Source: UBA11574 sp963752565 (GTDB lineage: Bacteria; Desulfobacterota; Desulfobacteria; Desulfobacterales; UBA11574). From it: 64,000 nucleotides of DNA. Shown piece after piece: positions 27,177 to 36,431 of this stretch. Each line of letters opens with the position of its first letter. Positions within the stretch are counted from its first letter, which is position 1. Position numbers and translations under genes: made by a program. The DNA is taken from the NCBI GenBank assembly GCA_963752565.1, contig CAVVZC010000011.1, positions 1 through 64,000 of the forward strand, given 5' to 3'. The notes beneath the pieces are model-generated. The model saw only the letters and a program-made list of their open reading frames with translations, was not told the DNA's origin and made no database searches.

Positions 27177-28628
27177 TTATAAAGCCTTTAAAAGGTCGTC
27201 AATCTCTTTTAATACGCCGTCATCTTTAGGCGTTACCTGATGTTCGGAAAGAATCCGTTTGGCCTCCTCATTACTGCGTGTGTAAAGATCCTTTGACCCT
27301 TCGGCTTCCCAGGCGTCATAGCGGCTGCGGTCCAGAAGTTTGGGAAGAAAAAGCGCCTGCTCAAAGTTCTCGAATGTGTGGTCGTCCATTAAAAAGAATG
27401 ACTGGGGGCCTGCATTTTTAATCCTTTCCAGAGCGTCCAGAGCCAAAGTGGTTTCGTTTACCGGAATGCCGTGGGTGAAAAAACGCGCCATGGCAACCAA
27501 TTCATTGGCAATGGTGACCATTTCAAGGGAGGACGTGCTGCCATACTCGATGTATCCGTTATCATGGATAAGATTGCAACGGGAGAGCATGGCGGTAATA
27601 ATCGAAAACATGGCTTCGGCGCCGGCCTGGGCATCCACTACTTTGGAATCCGATGCCCCTGCAAAGGACCAAATGGGAAGACCGTATATTTCGTCACGCA
27701 TATCCGCTAAAGCTGCCTGGGTCAGGCTCCATTCAGGGCAACCATAGGATACGACGGCGGACTTCATGTCAAGTGCGCTGACGTTGGGGCCGAAAAGAAA
27801 CGGCGCCCCTTTAGCGGCAAGCTGGTGCACAATCAGCCCTGCCAGGTTTTCAGCAATCCCCATGGCCATCGCCCCGGCAAGTGTTACCGGCGCGCCGCCG
27901 CCGGCATTTGAACCAGATGGGAGACAAATGGGGATTCCTTTGCGGGCGCAAAAGATAAGTCTGTCCATGACATGTGCAGGAAAGCGCAAAGGACTTATGG
28001 CTTCCGAATAATTCAACAGAAAAGGTTTTTGGCGAAGTTGATCTTCACCGCCGGCCACCATGCAGGCAATTTCATAGATTTTGGCGATGTCCTCGCCGCG
28101 GTCGGCGATAAATACAATCGGCTTGTTGGTATTTTTAACCATTTCAGCAAACGCGTAAACATAAATATAATCGACTTTGGAAACATCCTCGGGGTTTCCC
28201 ATAGACATGGCAAAGGAAATGTTTTCGAGACCATCAACTAGTTTAGCAAAATTACCGGTGTCTGCAAGTATGCACCTGCGCCGTTCTCCGGTTTCCAGAT
28301 CCAGAGTAAACGTTGTATCCGAGCCCGTGCCGTAAAACGGATTTTCATCTACCAGGGGCATGGTTTTATTGCCAAGCTGATCGTAAAGAGCTATCTGGCG
28401 CGGTGCGGATCGAAGTGCTTCTTCGGCCAGGTAGTCGGGCAGCCGTATCCAGTCTTTATCAAACACCTTGCCGCCGGCGCCGGCCAGCATGTCAAGGCTT
28501 TCGGCATGTTCCATCTTTATGCCGATCTTTTCAAGGATCTCAAGGGCTGCTGTGTGAATCGCCAAGGCCTGCCGGCGATTTAAAACTTTTAACCTTGGTT
28601 GAAATGTGGGAATAGGTCCGGGTTTCAT
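27177..28628 (-). CDS. MttB-family methyltransferase 2 (non-pyrrolysine)
   Basis: This 483-residue paralogue has the same barrel: YGTGSDTTFTLDLETGERRR, FLLNYSEAISPLRFP, PSGSNAGGGAPVTLAG, SFAGASDSKVVDAQAGAEAM and NLIHDNGYIEYG. The C-terminal landmark reads GPQSFFLMDDHTFENF, differing from the GPGG-HT form in paralogues 1 and 4, and GMTDAK is GASDSK. That suggests a different methylated substrate. No amber codon interrupts it. A ribosome site GATAAGGAGATGCC precedes the ATG. The corrinoid gene lies 26 bp upstream. Confidence 0.9.
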   Translation of the reverse strand: MKPGPIPTFQPRLKVLNRRQALAIHTAALEILEKIGIKMEHAESLDMLAGAGGKVFDKDWIRLPDYLAEEALRSAPRQIALYDQLGNKTMPLVDENPFYGTGSDTTFTLDLETGERRRCILADTGNFAKLVDGLENISFAMSMGNPEDVSKVDYIYVYAFAEMVKNTNKPIVFIADRGEDIAKIYEIACMVAGGEDQLRQKPFLLNYSEAISPLRFPAHVMDRLIFCARKGIPICLPSGSNAGGGAPVTLAGAMAMGIAENLAGLIVHQLAAKGAPFLFGPNVSALDMKSAVVSYGCPEWSLTQAALADMRDEIYGLPIWSFAGASDSKVVDAQAGAEAMFSIITAMLSRCNLIHDNGYIEYGSTSSLEMVTIANELVAMARFFTHGIPVNETTLALDALERIKNAGPQSFFLMDDHTFENFEQALFLPKLLDRSRYDAWEAEGSKDLYTRSNEEAKRILSEHQVTPKDDGVLKEIDDLLKAL

Positions 28629-28654
28629 GGCATCTCCTTATCCTATAAATCATC

Positions 28655-29290
28655 TCAAGTTATATTGAGAAGCTTTTTGGTTTCATGCACTGCGGCTCCT
28701 GCATCCGAGGCGTAAGAATCGGCTCCGATATCCTCGGCATACTTTCTTGTAACCGGTGCGCCGCCGATGATGACTTTCACGGTGTCCCTCAGTCCCAAAT
28801 CAGCCAATGCCTTGATCGTCAAAGACATAGAGGGCATTGTGGTGGAAAGTAATGCTGACATGCCCAAAACATCGGCATTCGCTTCTTTGATTTTATCAAC
28901 AAAGACTTCCGGCGCAACATCCACTCCAAGATCGATAATATTAAAACCGGCACCTTCCAGCATCATGCCCACAAGGTTTTTACCGATGTCGTGCAAATCG
29001 CCTTTGACCGTTCCCAAAACGATATTACCTTTGGTTGTCATGGCGTTTTCTTGAAAGTGCGGTTTTAACACCTCGACACATTCTTGCATGGTTTTCGCGG
29101 ATCGCAACATTTGGGGAACAAAAATGGCACCTTTGGAAAAATTGTCGCCCACAACGTTCATGGCCTCTATGAGACCCTGGTCAAGAATGTCCTGGGCATT
29201 TTGGCCGGCATTAACAGCCTTAAGGGTTTCCTCCTTTGCCGTTTTGATATCTCCTTTGATAACTGCATCCAACAGTGTTTGGTAGCTCAT
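28655..29290 (-). CDS. Corrinoid methyl-carrier protein 1 (MtbC/MttC-like)
   Basis: The 211-residue two-domain carrier has an N-terminal helical cap (residues 1-85, ending FVPQMLRSAKTMQECVEVLK) and a C-terminal Rossmann cobalamin domain. The His ligand motif is GDLHDIGKNLVGMMLEGAGF (DxHxxG). It carries the methyl group as methylcob(III)alamin between an MttB enzyme and an MtgA-like enzyme. It is placed between MtgA-like 1 and MttB 2, so this is likely one functional trio. ATG is preceded by AAAAGGGGGGAAA, a strong ribosome site. Confidence 0.93.
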   Translation of the reverse strand: MSYQTLLDAVIKGDIKTAKEETLKAVNAGQNAQDILDQGLIEAMNVVGDNFSKGAIFVPQMLRSAKTMQECVEVLKPHFQENAMTTKGNIVLGTVKGDLHDIGKNLVGMMLEGAGFNIIDLGVDVAPEVFVDKIKEANADVLGMSALLSTTMPSMSLTIKALADLGLRDTVKVIIGGAPVTRKYAEDIGADSYASDAGAAVHETKKLLNIT

Positions 29291-29327
29291 CGGTTTCCCC
29301 CCTTTTCAAGTTTTGCTTTCCGGTTGG

Positions 29328-30128
29328 TTACTCTTTATTAATTATGCCGTTTTGATAGGCATCGATAAAGTCACCGCAGTATTCATCTTTGCCAAGGATC
29401 ATCCGCGTAGACAGCAGGTTTGCCACAAGACGTTTATCGGTGGGGTCTAAAATGGCGGCAGACAGGCCCTGGAGTATGCACAGCGACAGAAAAGTGCTGT
29501 TGATCAAACGGCGAGCCGGAAGGCCAAAAGAAATATTTGAAAGGCCGCAAATGGTGTTGACTCCGGGAAAATCGTTCATGATCGTTTTGATGGCACCCAA
29601 AACGGCATTACCCATGCGCGTGTCCACGGAGACCGGCTGCACCAGGGGATCGATATAAATGTTCCCGAGAGCTACCCCCTCAACTGTCAATCTGTTGATC
29701 AATTCAGCACCGGCTTGAATCCTGTCTTCGACGGTAACCGGCATGGCCGTTTCTGTCATACACAGGGCAACGACCCGGCAGGGCTGGGCGGTTACAATCG
29801 GCAGCATATCATCAAAACGATCTTTTTCCAGCGAAATCGAATTGATCATCGGTTCGCCCCGGTGGTGTTTGATTGCTTCCGACAGCGCCTTAGGGCTGGG
29901 ACTGTCCAGACACAGGGGCAGATCAACGGCATCTTGAACCGTCTTTACCAGCCAGCATAGATATTCGGCTTCCCGATCCACAAACGTACCGGCATTTACG
30001 TCAATGAAATCAGCACCGGCATCTGCCTGCTTTTTTGCTACTTGAACGATAAATGCACTATCTTGTTTTTCAACCGCTTCGGCAATTCGCCTTCGACTTG
30101 TGTTGATATTTTCTCCGACGATAAGCAT
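29328..30128 (-). CDS. Methyltetrahydrofolate:corrinoid methyltransferase 1 (MtgA/AcsE-like)
   Basis: The 266-residue pterin-binding TIM barrel (DHPS-like) shows LIVGENINTSRRRIAEAVEK, GADFIDVNAGTF, LPLCLDSPSPKAL, MINSISLEKDRF, YIDPLVQPVS and TICGLSNISFGLPARR. This is the pattern of MeTr/MtgA enzymes that move a methyl between a corrinoid protein and tetrahydrofolate. Here it would take the methyl off the corrinoid protein and feed the C1 pool (Wood-Ljungdahl oxidation or acetyl-CoA synthesis). A 244-bp gap separates it from the upstream asparagine-synthase-like gene, so a second promoter is possible. Confidence 0.9.
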   Translation of the reverse strand: MLIVGENINTSRRRIAEAVEKQDSAFIVQVAKKQADAGADFIDVNAGTFVDREAEYLCWLVKTVQDAVDLPLCLDSPSPKALSEAIKHHRGEPMINSISLEKDRFDDMLPIVTAQPCRVVALCMTETAMPVTVEDRIQAGAELINRLTVEGVALGNIYIDPLVQPVSVDTRMGNAVLGAIKTIMNDFPGVNTICGLSNISFGLPARRLINSTFLSLCILQGLSAAILDPTDKRLVANLLSTRMILGKDEYCGDFIDAYQNGIINKE

Positions 30129-30372
30129 GTTTAACCCCTCTTTCTATATTAAAACTATTCGTAGTATTGTTTGAATGTCAATTAAAAAGAACAGATTATC
30201 TAAAAGCGCCCGAACATTCATTTTGAGGAAGATCGCGATGCCGTAATTGGGTGTTATTTGTAATTTTAAGAGGGCTTGTAGTATGTGAGCATTTTAAATC
30301 GTTTTGCAACGCTGCCATGGGCACTTAGATTGTTTTTGAAATAGGTTCTATATACCCGGTCATGTCCATCAG

Positions 30373-31911
30373 CTACAATCGAATCCACTGACCCACCGTG
30401 TCGACGGCGCGGCCGCTGCCAAAGTGTTCTTTAAAGAGATTAAAATAATAAAGCTCTTCCTTGCTGCGCACCATGGGGAAATCGGTCTGAGCTGCCGACA
30501 GTTCATCATCTTCGATAATCTCTTCAAAATACATGGGCAGAACATCGGCGGAGCCGGATCCTTGAGAGAATTCCTGTTTCAGCCGCCATACGATTTCTTT
30601 GGGCAGCACATTTTCAAAAGCTTTTCTGAAGATCCATTTTTCGATTTTCTGGTCGCCGTCCGGTTTTTGCTTGTATTCGGGTGGCAGGGTCATGGCATAG
30701 TTGAGCAATTCGCCGGATATCAGTGGGGTCACTACCCGAATAGAGTTGCAAAGGTTCATGCGGTCTAACCGCAAAGAGGCGTTGTTGTGTAAAAAGGCGA
30801 TGCATTCCATTTGTCTGGCGAACAGTTCTTCGAGTGGAAACTCTTTAAGGTATAAGTATCCGCAAAAAACCTCATCTCCGCCTTCGCCGGAAAGCAAAAC
30901 TTCAATTTTTTGTTCTTTTGCATATTTAGAAATGAGGTAATTCGACACAGAGCTTCTTACCAGGGAAGGATCAAAGGACTCTAAACAGCGGATCACTTCG
31001 GGCAGCACCGCCAGGATCTGGTCCAGATCCACAATCAGTTCATGGTGGTCGGAGTCGATATGGTCGGCCATTAAACGTGCGCATTTAATGTCTTCACTTT
31101 CTCCTACACCCAACGCAAAGGTCTTTAAGCGATGCTCATTCCCGAATTTTTCCTTGTAAGCGGCACTCGCCAGCCAGGCAATGACGCTGCTGTCGATGCC
31201 GCCGCTGAGCAGGCTTCCGGTGACCACGTTGAAGTCTACGCGATTATTGAAGCTGCGCTGGATAATATCTCTGATCGTTGCCGTTATTTCGTCCAGGTCG
31301 TCTTTAATGATTTCCGGCGGAGATTGCGGCAGTTCGGCAAAGCGGGTCAGCGTACCCGAACCATCCATATAATGTCCCGGCGGAAATTCGTAGACATCGT
31401 CGGTGGTCTCTACCAGGCTCTTCAATTCGGAAGCAAAATAAAGCCTTGCGTTTTTCCGACCGTAAAACAGAGTCTTGATGCCTAAAAGGTCTCTGGCGGC
31501 AAAAAGGTTTTCGCCGTCGGATATCACGAAAGCAAAGACGGCATCATTTAAATGCGAAAACATGGATTTGTCGTATTTTTGGTAAAGTTGCAGCAGCAGG
31601 CGCTCTTCCCGGAAAGGACCGTCCGGTATTCTATAAGCCGGGGCCAATTCCTGCCAGTTTCCCATCTGACCGTCGTAACAAATTCTTAATTCCGGATACT
31701 TTGCGTTAAAGGCCGGTACCTGTGTATCGCCTCCGGCTAAAACGACATCCGGGTTTCCGGAAATGTCGCCGATCAGATAGTTCTGCGCCATTGCGATCCG
31801 TTTATCTTCGAATATCCCTGATAAATACGGACCGCGATGTTTGATTAAACGAAACATCGACTCAAGTTCCAGGCGGTCTTTTTTATTATAGACGACAGCA
31901 AAACCACTCAT
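30373..31911 (-). CDS. Asparagine-synthase-like ATP-dependent amide synthetase, Cys2 lost
   Basis: The 512-residue protein has the two-domain architecture of AsnB, but the nucleophilic Cys2 of the glutaminase half is Ser (MSGFAVV instead of MCGI). The usual DGEIYN motif reads DGQMGN. HRGP is kept. The C-terminal synthetase domain is complete, with PP-loop LLSGGIDSSVIAWL, LLSGEGGDEVFCGY and WRLKQEFSQGSG holding the catalytic Lys. It should therefore adenylate a carboxylate and use free ammonia or another amine rather than glutamine-derived ammonia. Location inside a methylamine-type operon suggests a job on a substrate or product of that pathway. This is inference. Confidence 0.85.
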   Translation of the reverse strand: MSGFAVVYNKKDRLELESMFRLIKHRGPYLSGIFEDKRIAMAQNYLIGDISGNPDVVLAGGDTQVPAFNAKYPELRICYDGQMGNWQELAPAYRIPDGPFREERLLLQLYQKYDKSMFSHLNDAVFAFVISDGENLFAARDLLGIKTLFYGRKNARLYFASELKSLVETTDDVYEFPPGHYMDGSGTLTRFAELPQSPPEIIKDDLDEITATIRDIIQRSFNNRVDFNVVTGSLLSGGIDSSVIAWLASAAYKEKFGNEHRLKTFALGVGESEDIKCARLMADHIDSDHHELIVDLDQILAVLPEVIRCLESFDPSLVRSSVSNYLISKYAKEQKIEVLLSGEGGDEVFCGYLYLKEFPLEELFARQMECIAFLHNNASLRLDRMNLCNSIRVVTPLISGELLNYAMTLPPEYKQKPDGDQKIEKWIFRKAFENVLPKEIVWRLKQEFSQGSGSADVLPMYFEEIIEDDELSAAQTDFPMVRSKEELYYFNLFKEHFGSGRAVDTVGQWIRL

Positions 31912-32062
31912 TCAACCCTTCCTTTCTTCCAATCATGTGTATTTAGTCGACGACCATCCCGCTCTATCAAAGGAGTGGTTTGAATTTGTCCGGCGTCGGA
32001 CAAAGGCAAAAGCACGTTAGTGCTTCAATCGTTGCGTTTGCAACCGGTTGTAATCACCCGTT

Positions 32063-33325
32063 TTATTTTCTAATCTCAAAAATTCCGACGAGTCCGTGCC
32101 CCATCCCCGTTCCGGGCTGAAGCTCCATTTCCAGCTTTCGCAGGGCAAAACCGAGGACCGATTCGATCAGATTGGCGCGCACATCTCCCCACTTTAACCA
32201 GCCCACGGCCTCTACGACCCTGCGCATGGTTTCCATGGCCTCCTGAAGCGGTTTGGGGTAATAGGGAAGAATATCCGGGGTACATTCCAGCTTACCGGTG
32301 TCGCAATCGTAGTCGCCTAAAAGACCCATGGTGTATTTGACCAGGGCGTTGCTGGACATGAAAAACGATTCAAAGAAGTTGTTGAGGTGCTCAAATCCTG
32401 TCCGGGGGACGTAATCGACCAATAAATTCTCTAAATCCGTCCGCACGTAAGTTTCAAAAAGGGCGTTGACCGGGCCGCGAAGCTTGGGGCAGTTCTTATT
32501 GTAATCCCCCGTGTCCAGGTGGCGGCCGATGAATATGGAGCGATCGAAATAGACCAATGGTTTGATTTCGACACCGGCCTGCTGAGAGGCCTTTTTTATG
32601 ATATCTTCAATTTCCCGGCGGCAGACAAGCTTGAGCGGAAAAGCGGCCACATCGGCCGCGGCTCTCTCCTCTTCGGGATAGATATAGGATATGCGGTAGT
32701 CCATGAAGTACTCCTGATCGGCCGGGTGGTGCCACAAATCCTGCCATTCAAAGGTGTAACGACCGAGCCAGTCTCCCATAAAAAGGGCCTGGTCAGGTGC
32801 GTGCCTTAAGATGTCGGCTATGATTTTAATGCACTGCTCACTGGTAAAGTGTGAAAGGGTCCCGAAAGAAGTAAAATATAAATCGAAGGGCGGTTCTTCA
32901 CCCAAAATGCCAGGAATCATACCCTGGGAAATGTCTGTTGTTTCAAATCGTAATTTGGGTTTGTCACCATAGTATTCCAGCGCCTGCTGAATCAGATTTT
33001 CGTTGAGATCAATGCCGACATATTCCTTTAACATGTCGTCGGTGACGGCGTTGACAATGTAATCATGGATGCCCGGGTGCTTGGTGGTAACCCCCATAAT
33101 CAGGTCATACCCGTCCCCGCTGCCGCAGCCCACATCCAGTATGCGCAAACGTTCCAATCGCTTTTTCTTGCGCGCTACCAGATCGTTGAGGGCGGGGCGT
33201 AAAAAGATGGCGGTCACCTGATCTTCCCAAAATCTTCTGACATTGTCATATTTTCCCAGCAGGCCGGTGGCCTTGTCGTACTTTCCGGTTTGAAATGCCT
33301 GGGTATATGCTTTTTTCTCTGACAT
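32063..33325 (-). CDS. Class I SAM-dependent methyltransferase with C-terminal extension
   Basis: Start ATG 33,323-33,325 (MSEKKAYTQAF) follows GGAGAGTAAGG, seven codons inside the longest frame; 420 residues. Motif I is RILDVGCGSGDGYDLI and the acidic residue after strand two is in YVGIDLNENLI; FGTLSHFTSEQC and LFMGDWLGRYTFEW follow. About 150 residues beyond the Rossmann fold (from VNALFETYVRTDLENLL) have no family I recognise. It would add methyl groups from SAM, an odd presence in a demethylating operon. It lies between corrinoid gene 2 and the asparagine-synthase-like gene, close enough for one transcript. Confidence 0.85.
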   Translation of the reverse strand: MSEKKAYTQAFQTGKYDKATGLLGKYDNVRRFWEDQVTAIFLRPALNDLVARKKKRLERLRILDVGCGSGDGYDLIMGVTTKHPGIHDYIVNAVTDDMLKEYVGIDLNENLIQQALEYYGDKPKLRFETTDISQGMIPGILGEEPPFDLYFTSFGTLSHFTSEQCIKIIADILRHAPDQALFMGDWLGRYTFEWQDLWHHPADQEYFMDYRISYIYPEEERAAADVAAFPLKLVCRREIEDIIKKASQQAGVEIKPLVYFDRSIFIGRHLDTGDYNKNCPKLRGPVNALFETYVRTDLENLLVDYVPRTGFEHLNNFFESFFMSSNALVKYTMGLLGDYDCDTGKLECTPDILPYYPKPLQEAMETMRRVVEAVGWLKWGDVRANLIESVLGFALRKLEMELQPGTGMGHGLVGIFEIRK

Positions 33326-33350
33326 CCTTACTCTCCTTGAAGACAACCGT

Positions 33351-34034
33351 TCAAGCGGCCGTTGTTTTTAAAAGGTCAATGGCCTGAAACGCATCTTTGC
33401 AATAGGCATCCGCACCGATCTCTCGCGCAAATTCGATGGATGTGGGGGCGCCGCCGATAAGGACCTTGACGCGGTCCCGAATCCCTTCTTCTTTCAGTTG
33501 GTCAACAACCTCGCCCATAACGCGCATGGTGGTGGTCAACAATGCCGAAAGGCCCAGAAAAGAGGCCTGGTTTTCCTTGACCGCCGCCGTGATCCGGTCC
33601 GCAGAGACATCCGTACCCAGATCAATGACCTGGTATCCCGCCCCTTTGAGCATGATGGCGACAATATTTTTGCCGATGTCATGAAGATCACCTTTTACGG
33701 TGGCAATTACAAACTTGCCCTTGCTCTCAACGCCCGCCTTGATCAAATGCGGCGCCAATAAATCCATGGCAACCCCCACACATTCGGCAGAGGCCAGCAT
33801 GTCCGGAATCAAATATTCTTTTTTTTCAAATTTTTCACCCACGGTTTCCATGGATTCGGTTAATGATTCCATCAATATCTTTTTGGGGTCTATATTTTGA
33901 TCCAACGCTTCGGTTACCAGCTCTGTTACCGCCGGCCGGCCTTCCAGGCCCGGATCAAAGCCGTCATCTTCGGCTTCCACTCTTCCCTGGATAACATTGA
34001 ATGCAATCTTTTCAAGAAGTTCGCTGGTATTCAT
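33351..34034 (-). CDS. Corrinoid methyl-carrier protein 2 (MtbC/MttC-like)
   Basis: The 227-residue carrier has a helical cap (IPDMLASAECVGVAMDLL) and a cobalamin-binding Rossmann domain with GDLHDIGKNIVAIMLKGAGY, the DxHxxG ligand motif. Relative to carrier 1 it has about 15 extra N-terminal residues. It sits downstream of MttB 3 in the operon and probably serves MttB 3 or MttB 4 with MtgA-like 2. Confidence 0.93.
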   Translation of the reverse strand: MNTSELLEKIAFNVIQGRVEAEDDGFDPGLEGRPAVTELVTEALDQNIDPKKILMESLTESMETVGEKFEKKEYLIPDMLASAECVGVAMDLLAPHLIKAGVESKGKFVIATVKGDLHDIGKNIVAIMLKGAGYQVIDLGTDVSADRITAAVKENQASFLGLSALLTTTMRVMGEVVDQLKEEGIRDRVKVLIGGAPTSIEFAREIGADAYCKDAFQAIDLLKTTAA

Positions 34035-34062
34035 TAATCATTCCTCCCAATTAATTTTCTGA

Positions 34063-35598
34063 TTATGCTGTTTTTAGGCCCGGCAGCAGGCCAGGCACCT
34101 TATTATATATGTCATTCACCACATCCGGGTCCAGGTGAGGGGCCGGCTTGGCTTCCAGACGAGCCATGTACTCAAGTGCGTTTTCAATGACGTTGTCTTT
34201 TTTATCTTTGGTTTCGAACTGATAAGGGCTGGATATATCCCCGCTGTGCATGGCCTTGCGAGCGTGGCGGGCAAAAAGCCGGTGGCTGGAAGCCATCACT
34301 TTTTTTACCATTTTGATGGCATCATCGGTATCTTGCAAGGAGACCTTGGGCGCCCGAAGACAATGTTTGATTTTCCCGACCTGTTCATTGTCAAGCACAG
34401 CCTGCAGCGGGCAGAAACAGTTGGTGCGGTCCAAAAGACCAAAGGCATAGTGGATATATTGCGCGCCGCTGGTTGCCATGTAAAGATGGGTAAACAGTTT
34501 CTCAAACATAGCCTGCATGCCCGGCACTTTGGCATCGCCTACGCCGGCAGTGGAATAGCATGGGACTTTATAATAGCGCGCCATTTGAACGCAGTCGATA
34601 TTATACTGGTTGAATTCAGGGCAGCCGTAAAGGTCATGCAGATCATCCAGTCGAGCCCGAACCGGAACGCTGCCATAAAGCACCGGCGCACCTTCTCTGA
34701 TGAGTTGCGTCAGTGTAATCCCGGCCAGAATCTCGGCGTTGATCTGGGCGACCATGCCGGCCTCCTGGATGGGTGCTGACGATCCTCCCTGGGGCGAAGA
34801 AGAAATGACAAGCGGCAGTCCCGATTCGACAATGGCAAAAACCTTTTCAGCGGTGTCATCCACAATTTGCAGCGGGCTTTTAAAGACACAGGCGATAAAA
34901 GAAATGATGGGATTTTCTCTTAGCGCCGTTTCACCCCCTGCTATAATTTCCGCCATGGCTACAACATCTTTGAAACGTGCCAGGCTGGTCAAGCCGGCCT
35001 GCACATGCTTGGTGATATTGTTCAGACTGGCAAAAAATTTATTAACATCATGGTTGTCGGAGGTAATCCCGGGGTCCTGGATGTTCAGCGGCCGGATAAA
35101 GAAATCGAGATGCTCGAGTTGTTCACAGAGCTTGGCCGCGCGGCTCAGCAAGGCCGTGCTGCCTCTGATCTCTGTGTAGCGAGGCACTTTTGTTTTGAGG
35201 GAGCTGTCTTTTTCACTGACAAAATCTTCCAGTTCGGTTTCGAGCCATATATTGGCTTCCGATCCTGTTCCAAAATAAACCCTGGGAACTTCAGCGTCGA
35301 GAAGCAGGCGATTTTCCGGTTTGCGCGCGCCTAAAACAAGGCGTGAGGGAGCCTTGGCTACAGCTTCTTTAATAAGCCCGCCCGGAAAGCTCACCCGCCA
35401 GCATCTAGCACCCGAGGAATCCTCTTCTCGAACTTTAGCGCCATGGTCTTTGAAAAGCCGAGCCGCCCGCTCGCTATAACACCAAACGCCCGGATCAGAC
35501 AAAATGTTCAGTGATGCTTGATCCAGCCATTGCAACTGATCACGGCTTAAGCGTTCATAAGGCTTTACCAATACCCCCGGTCTGAATAATTCAATCAC
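34063..35598 (-). CDS. MttB-family methyltransferase 3, divergent
   Basis: At 511 residues this is the longest and most divergent of the four MttB paralogues. Shared barrel features are VYFGTGSEANIWLETELEDF, NITKHVQAGLTSL, SSSPQGGSSAPIQEAG, YGSVPVRARLDDLHDLYG, STAGVGDAKVPGMQAMFEKL and YIHYAFGLLDRTN. The C-terminal GPGG-HT block of paralogues 1 and 4 is missing and replaced by SHRLFARHARKAMHSGD. No amber codon is present. It likely acts on a different methylated amine, with carrier 2 and MtgA-like 2 on either side. Confidence 0.88.
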   Translation of the reverse strand: MIELFRPGVLVKPYERLSRDQLQWLDQASLNILSDPGVWCYSERAARLFKDHGAKVREEDSSGARCWRVSFPGGLIKEAVAKAPSRLVLGARKPENRLLLDAEVPRVYFGTGSEANIWLETELEDFVSEKDSSLKTKVPRYTEIRGSTALLSRAAKLCEQLEHLDFFIRPLNIQDPGITSDNHDVNKFFASLNNITKHVQAGLTSLARFKDVVAMAEIIAGGETALRENPIISFIACVFKSPLQIVDDTAEKVFAIVESGLPLVISSSPQGGSSAPIQEAGMVAQINAEILAGITLTQLIREGAPVLYGSVPVRARLDDLHDLYGCPEFNQYNIDCVQMARYYKVPCYSTAGVGDAKVPGMQAMFEKLFTHLYMATSGAQYIHYAFGLLDRTNCFCPLQAVLDNEQVGKIKHCLRAPKVSLQDTDDAIKMVKKVMASSHRLFARHARKAMHSGDISSPYQFETKDKKDNVIENALEYMARLEAKPAPHLDPDVVNDIYNKVPGLLPGLKTA

Positions 35599-35613
35599 TA
35601 TATCCTCCTCTAT

Positions 35614-36408
35614 TTACTTTCTAAAGGCCCGCATGTATCGCCGGCAATAACGGTCCTTGCCGGCCAGGACTTCTGCGGTTTTTACCGCTGCCATCAATTC
35701 TTGATCCAAAGGATCGACAATGGCAGCATCAAGCCCTGCAAAGATACACATGTGCAAAAAAGCTATATTGAGCCTGCGTCGTTGAGGCAGACCGTAAGAT
35801 ACATTTGAAAGACCGGTCACCGTTTTAGCACCGGGAAAACTTTTCTTGATGGCGAAAATGGTTTCAAGGGTGACCAATCCTGAGTTTATATCGGTACTGA
35901 TCGGCATAACCAAAGGATCTATATAAAGATTTTCAATCGGAATGCCGTACTTTTGGCAGGCATTACAAATTTTTTCACACGCTCGCAGCCGGCCATCTAC
36001 CGTATTTGCAATGCCGTCTTCGTCCATGGCCAGGGCAATTAATAATGAATCATGTTCGGCGGCAAGCGGTACCACCGCCTCTAAGCTGTATTTTTCGGCT
36101 TTGGCCGAATTGATCATGGAAGGTTTAGCGTTTAAAGTTTCAAGGCCGGTTGCAATCACCTTTGGATCGGCACTGTCAATGCAAAGCGGTGTTTCGACTT
36201 GGCCTTGAATACTCTCAAGAGCCCATTTGATGGATCGAATTTCATCTTCCTGTGATCCCACGCCGGTGCCTATATTCACATCAATATAATCAGCGCCGGC
36301 AGATACCTGCTTTTGGGTTAAATCTAAAAGACTTTGGGTGTCACGATTTAATATTATTGATTTTACAGCATCAAGGGTGGCGTTAATTTTTTCCCCAATG
36401 ATGATCAT
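35614..36408 (-). CDS. Methyltetrahydrofolate:corrinoid methyltransferase 2 (MtgA/AcsE-like)
   Basis: The 264-residue pterin-binding barrel contains MIIIGEKINATLDAVKSIIL, GADYIDVNIGTGVGSQ, PLCIDSADPKVIATGL, MINSAKAEKYS, YIDPLVMPISTDINSG and TVTGLSNVSYGLPQRR. It parallels MtgA-like 1 but is clearly distinct in sequence, so the two carrier/MtgA pairs are not a recent duplication. It would move the methyl between carrier 2 and tetrahydrofolate. The gene lies between MttB 3 and MttB 4 with gaps of 15 and 23 bp. Confidence 0.9.
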   Translation of the reverse strand: MIIIGEKINATLDAVKSIILNRDTQSLLDLTQKQVSAGADYIDVNIGTGVGSQEDEIRSIKWALESIQGQVETPLCIDSADPKVIATGLETLNAKPSMINSAKAEKYSLEAVVPLAAEHDSLLIALAMDEDGIANTVDGRLRACEKICNACQKYGIPIENLYIDPLVMPISTDINSGLVTLETIFAIKKSFPGAKTVTGLSNVSYGLPQRRRLNIAFLHMCIFAGLDAAIVDPLDQELMAAVKTAEVLAGKDRYCRRYMRAFRK

Positions 36409-36431
36409 AAACGCTGACCTCCATCACCTTT

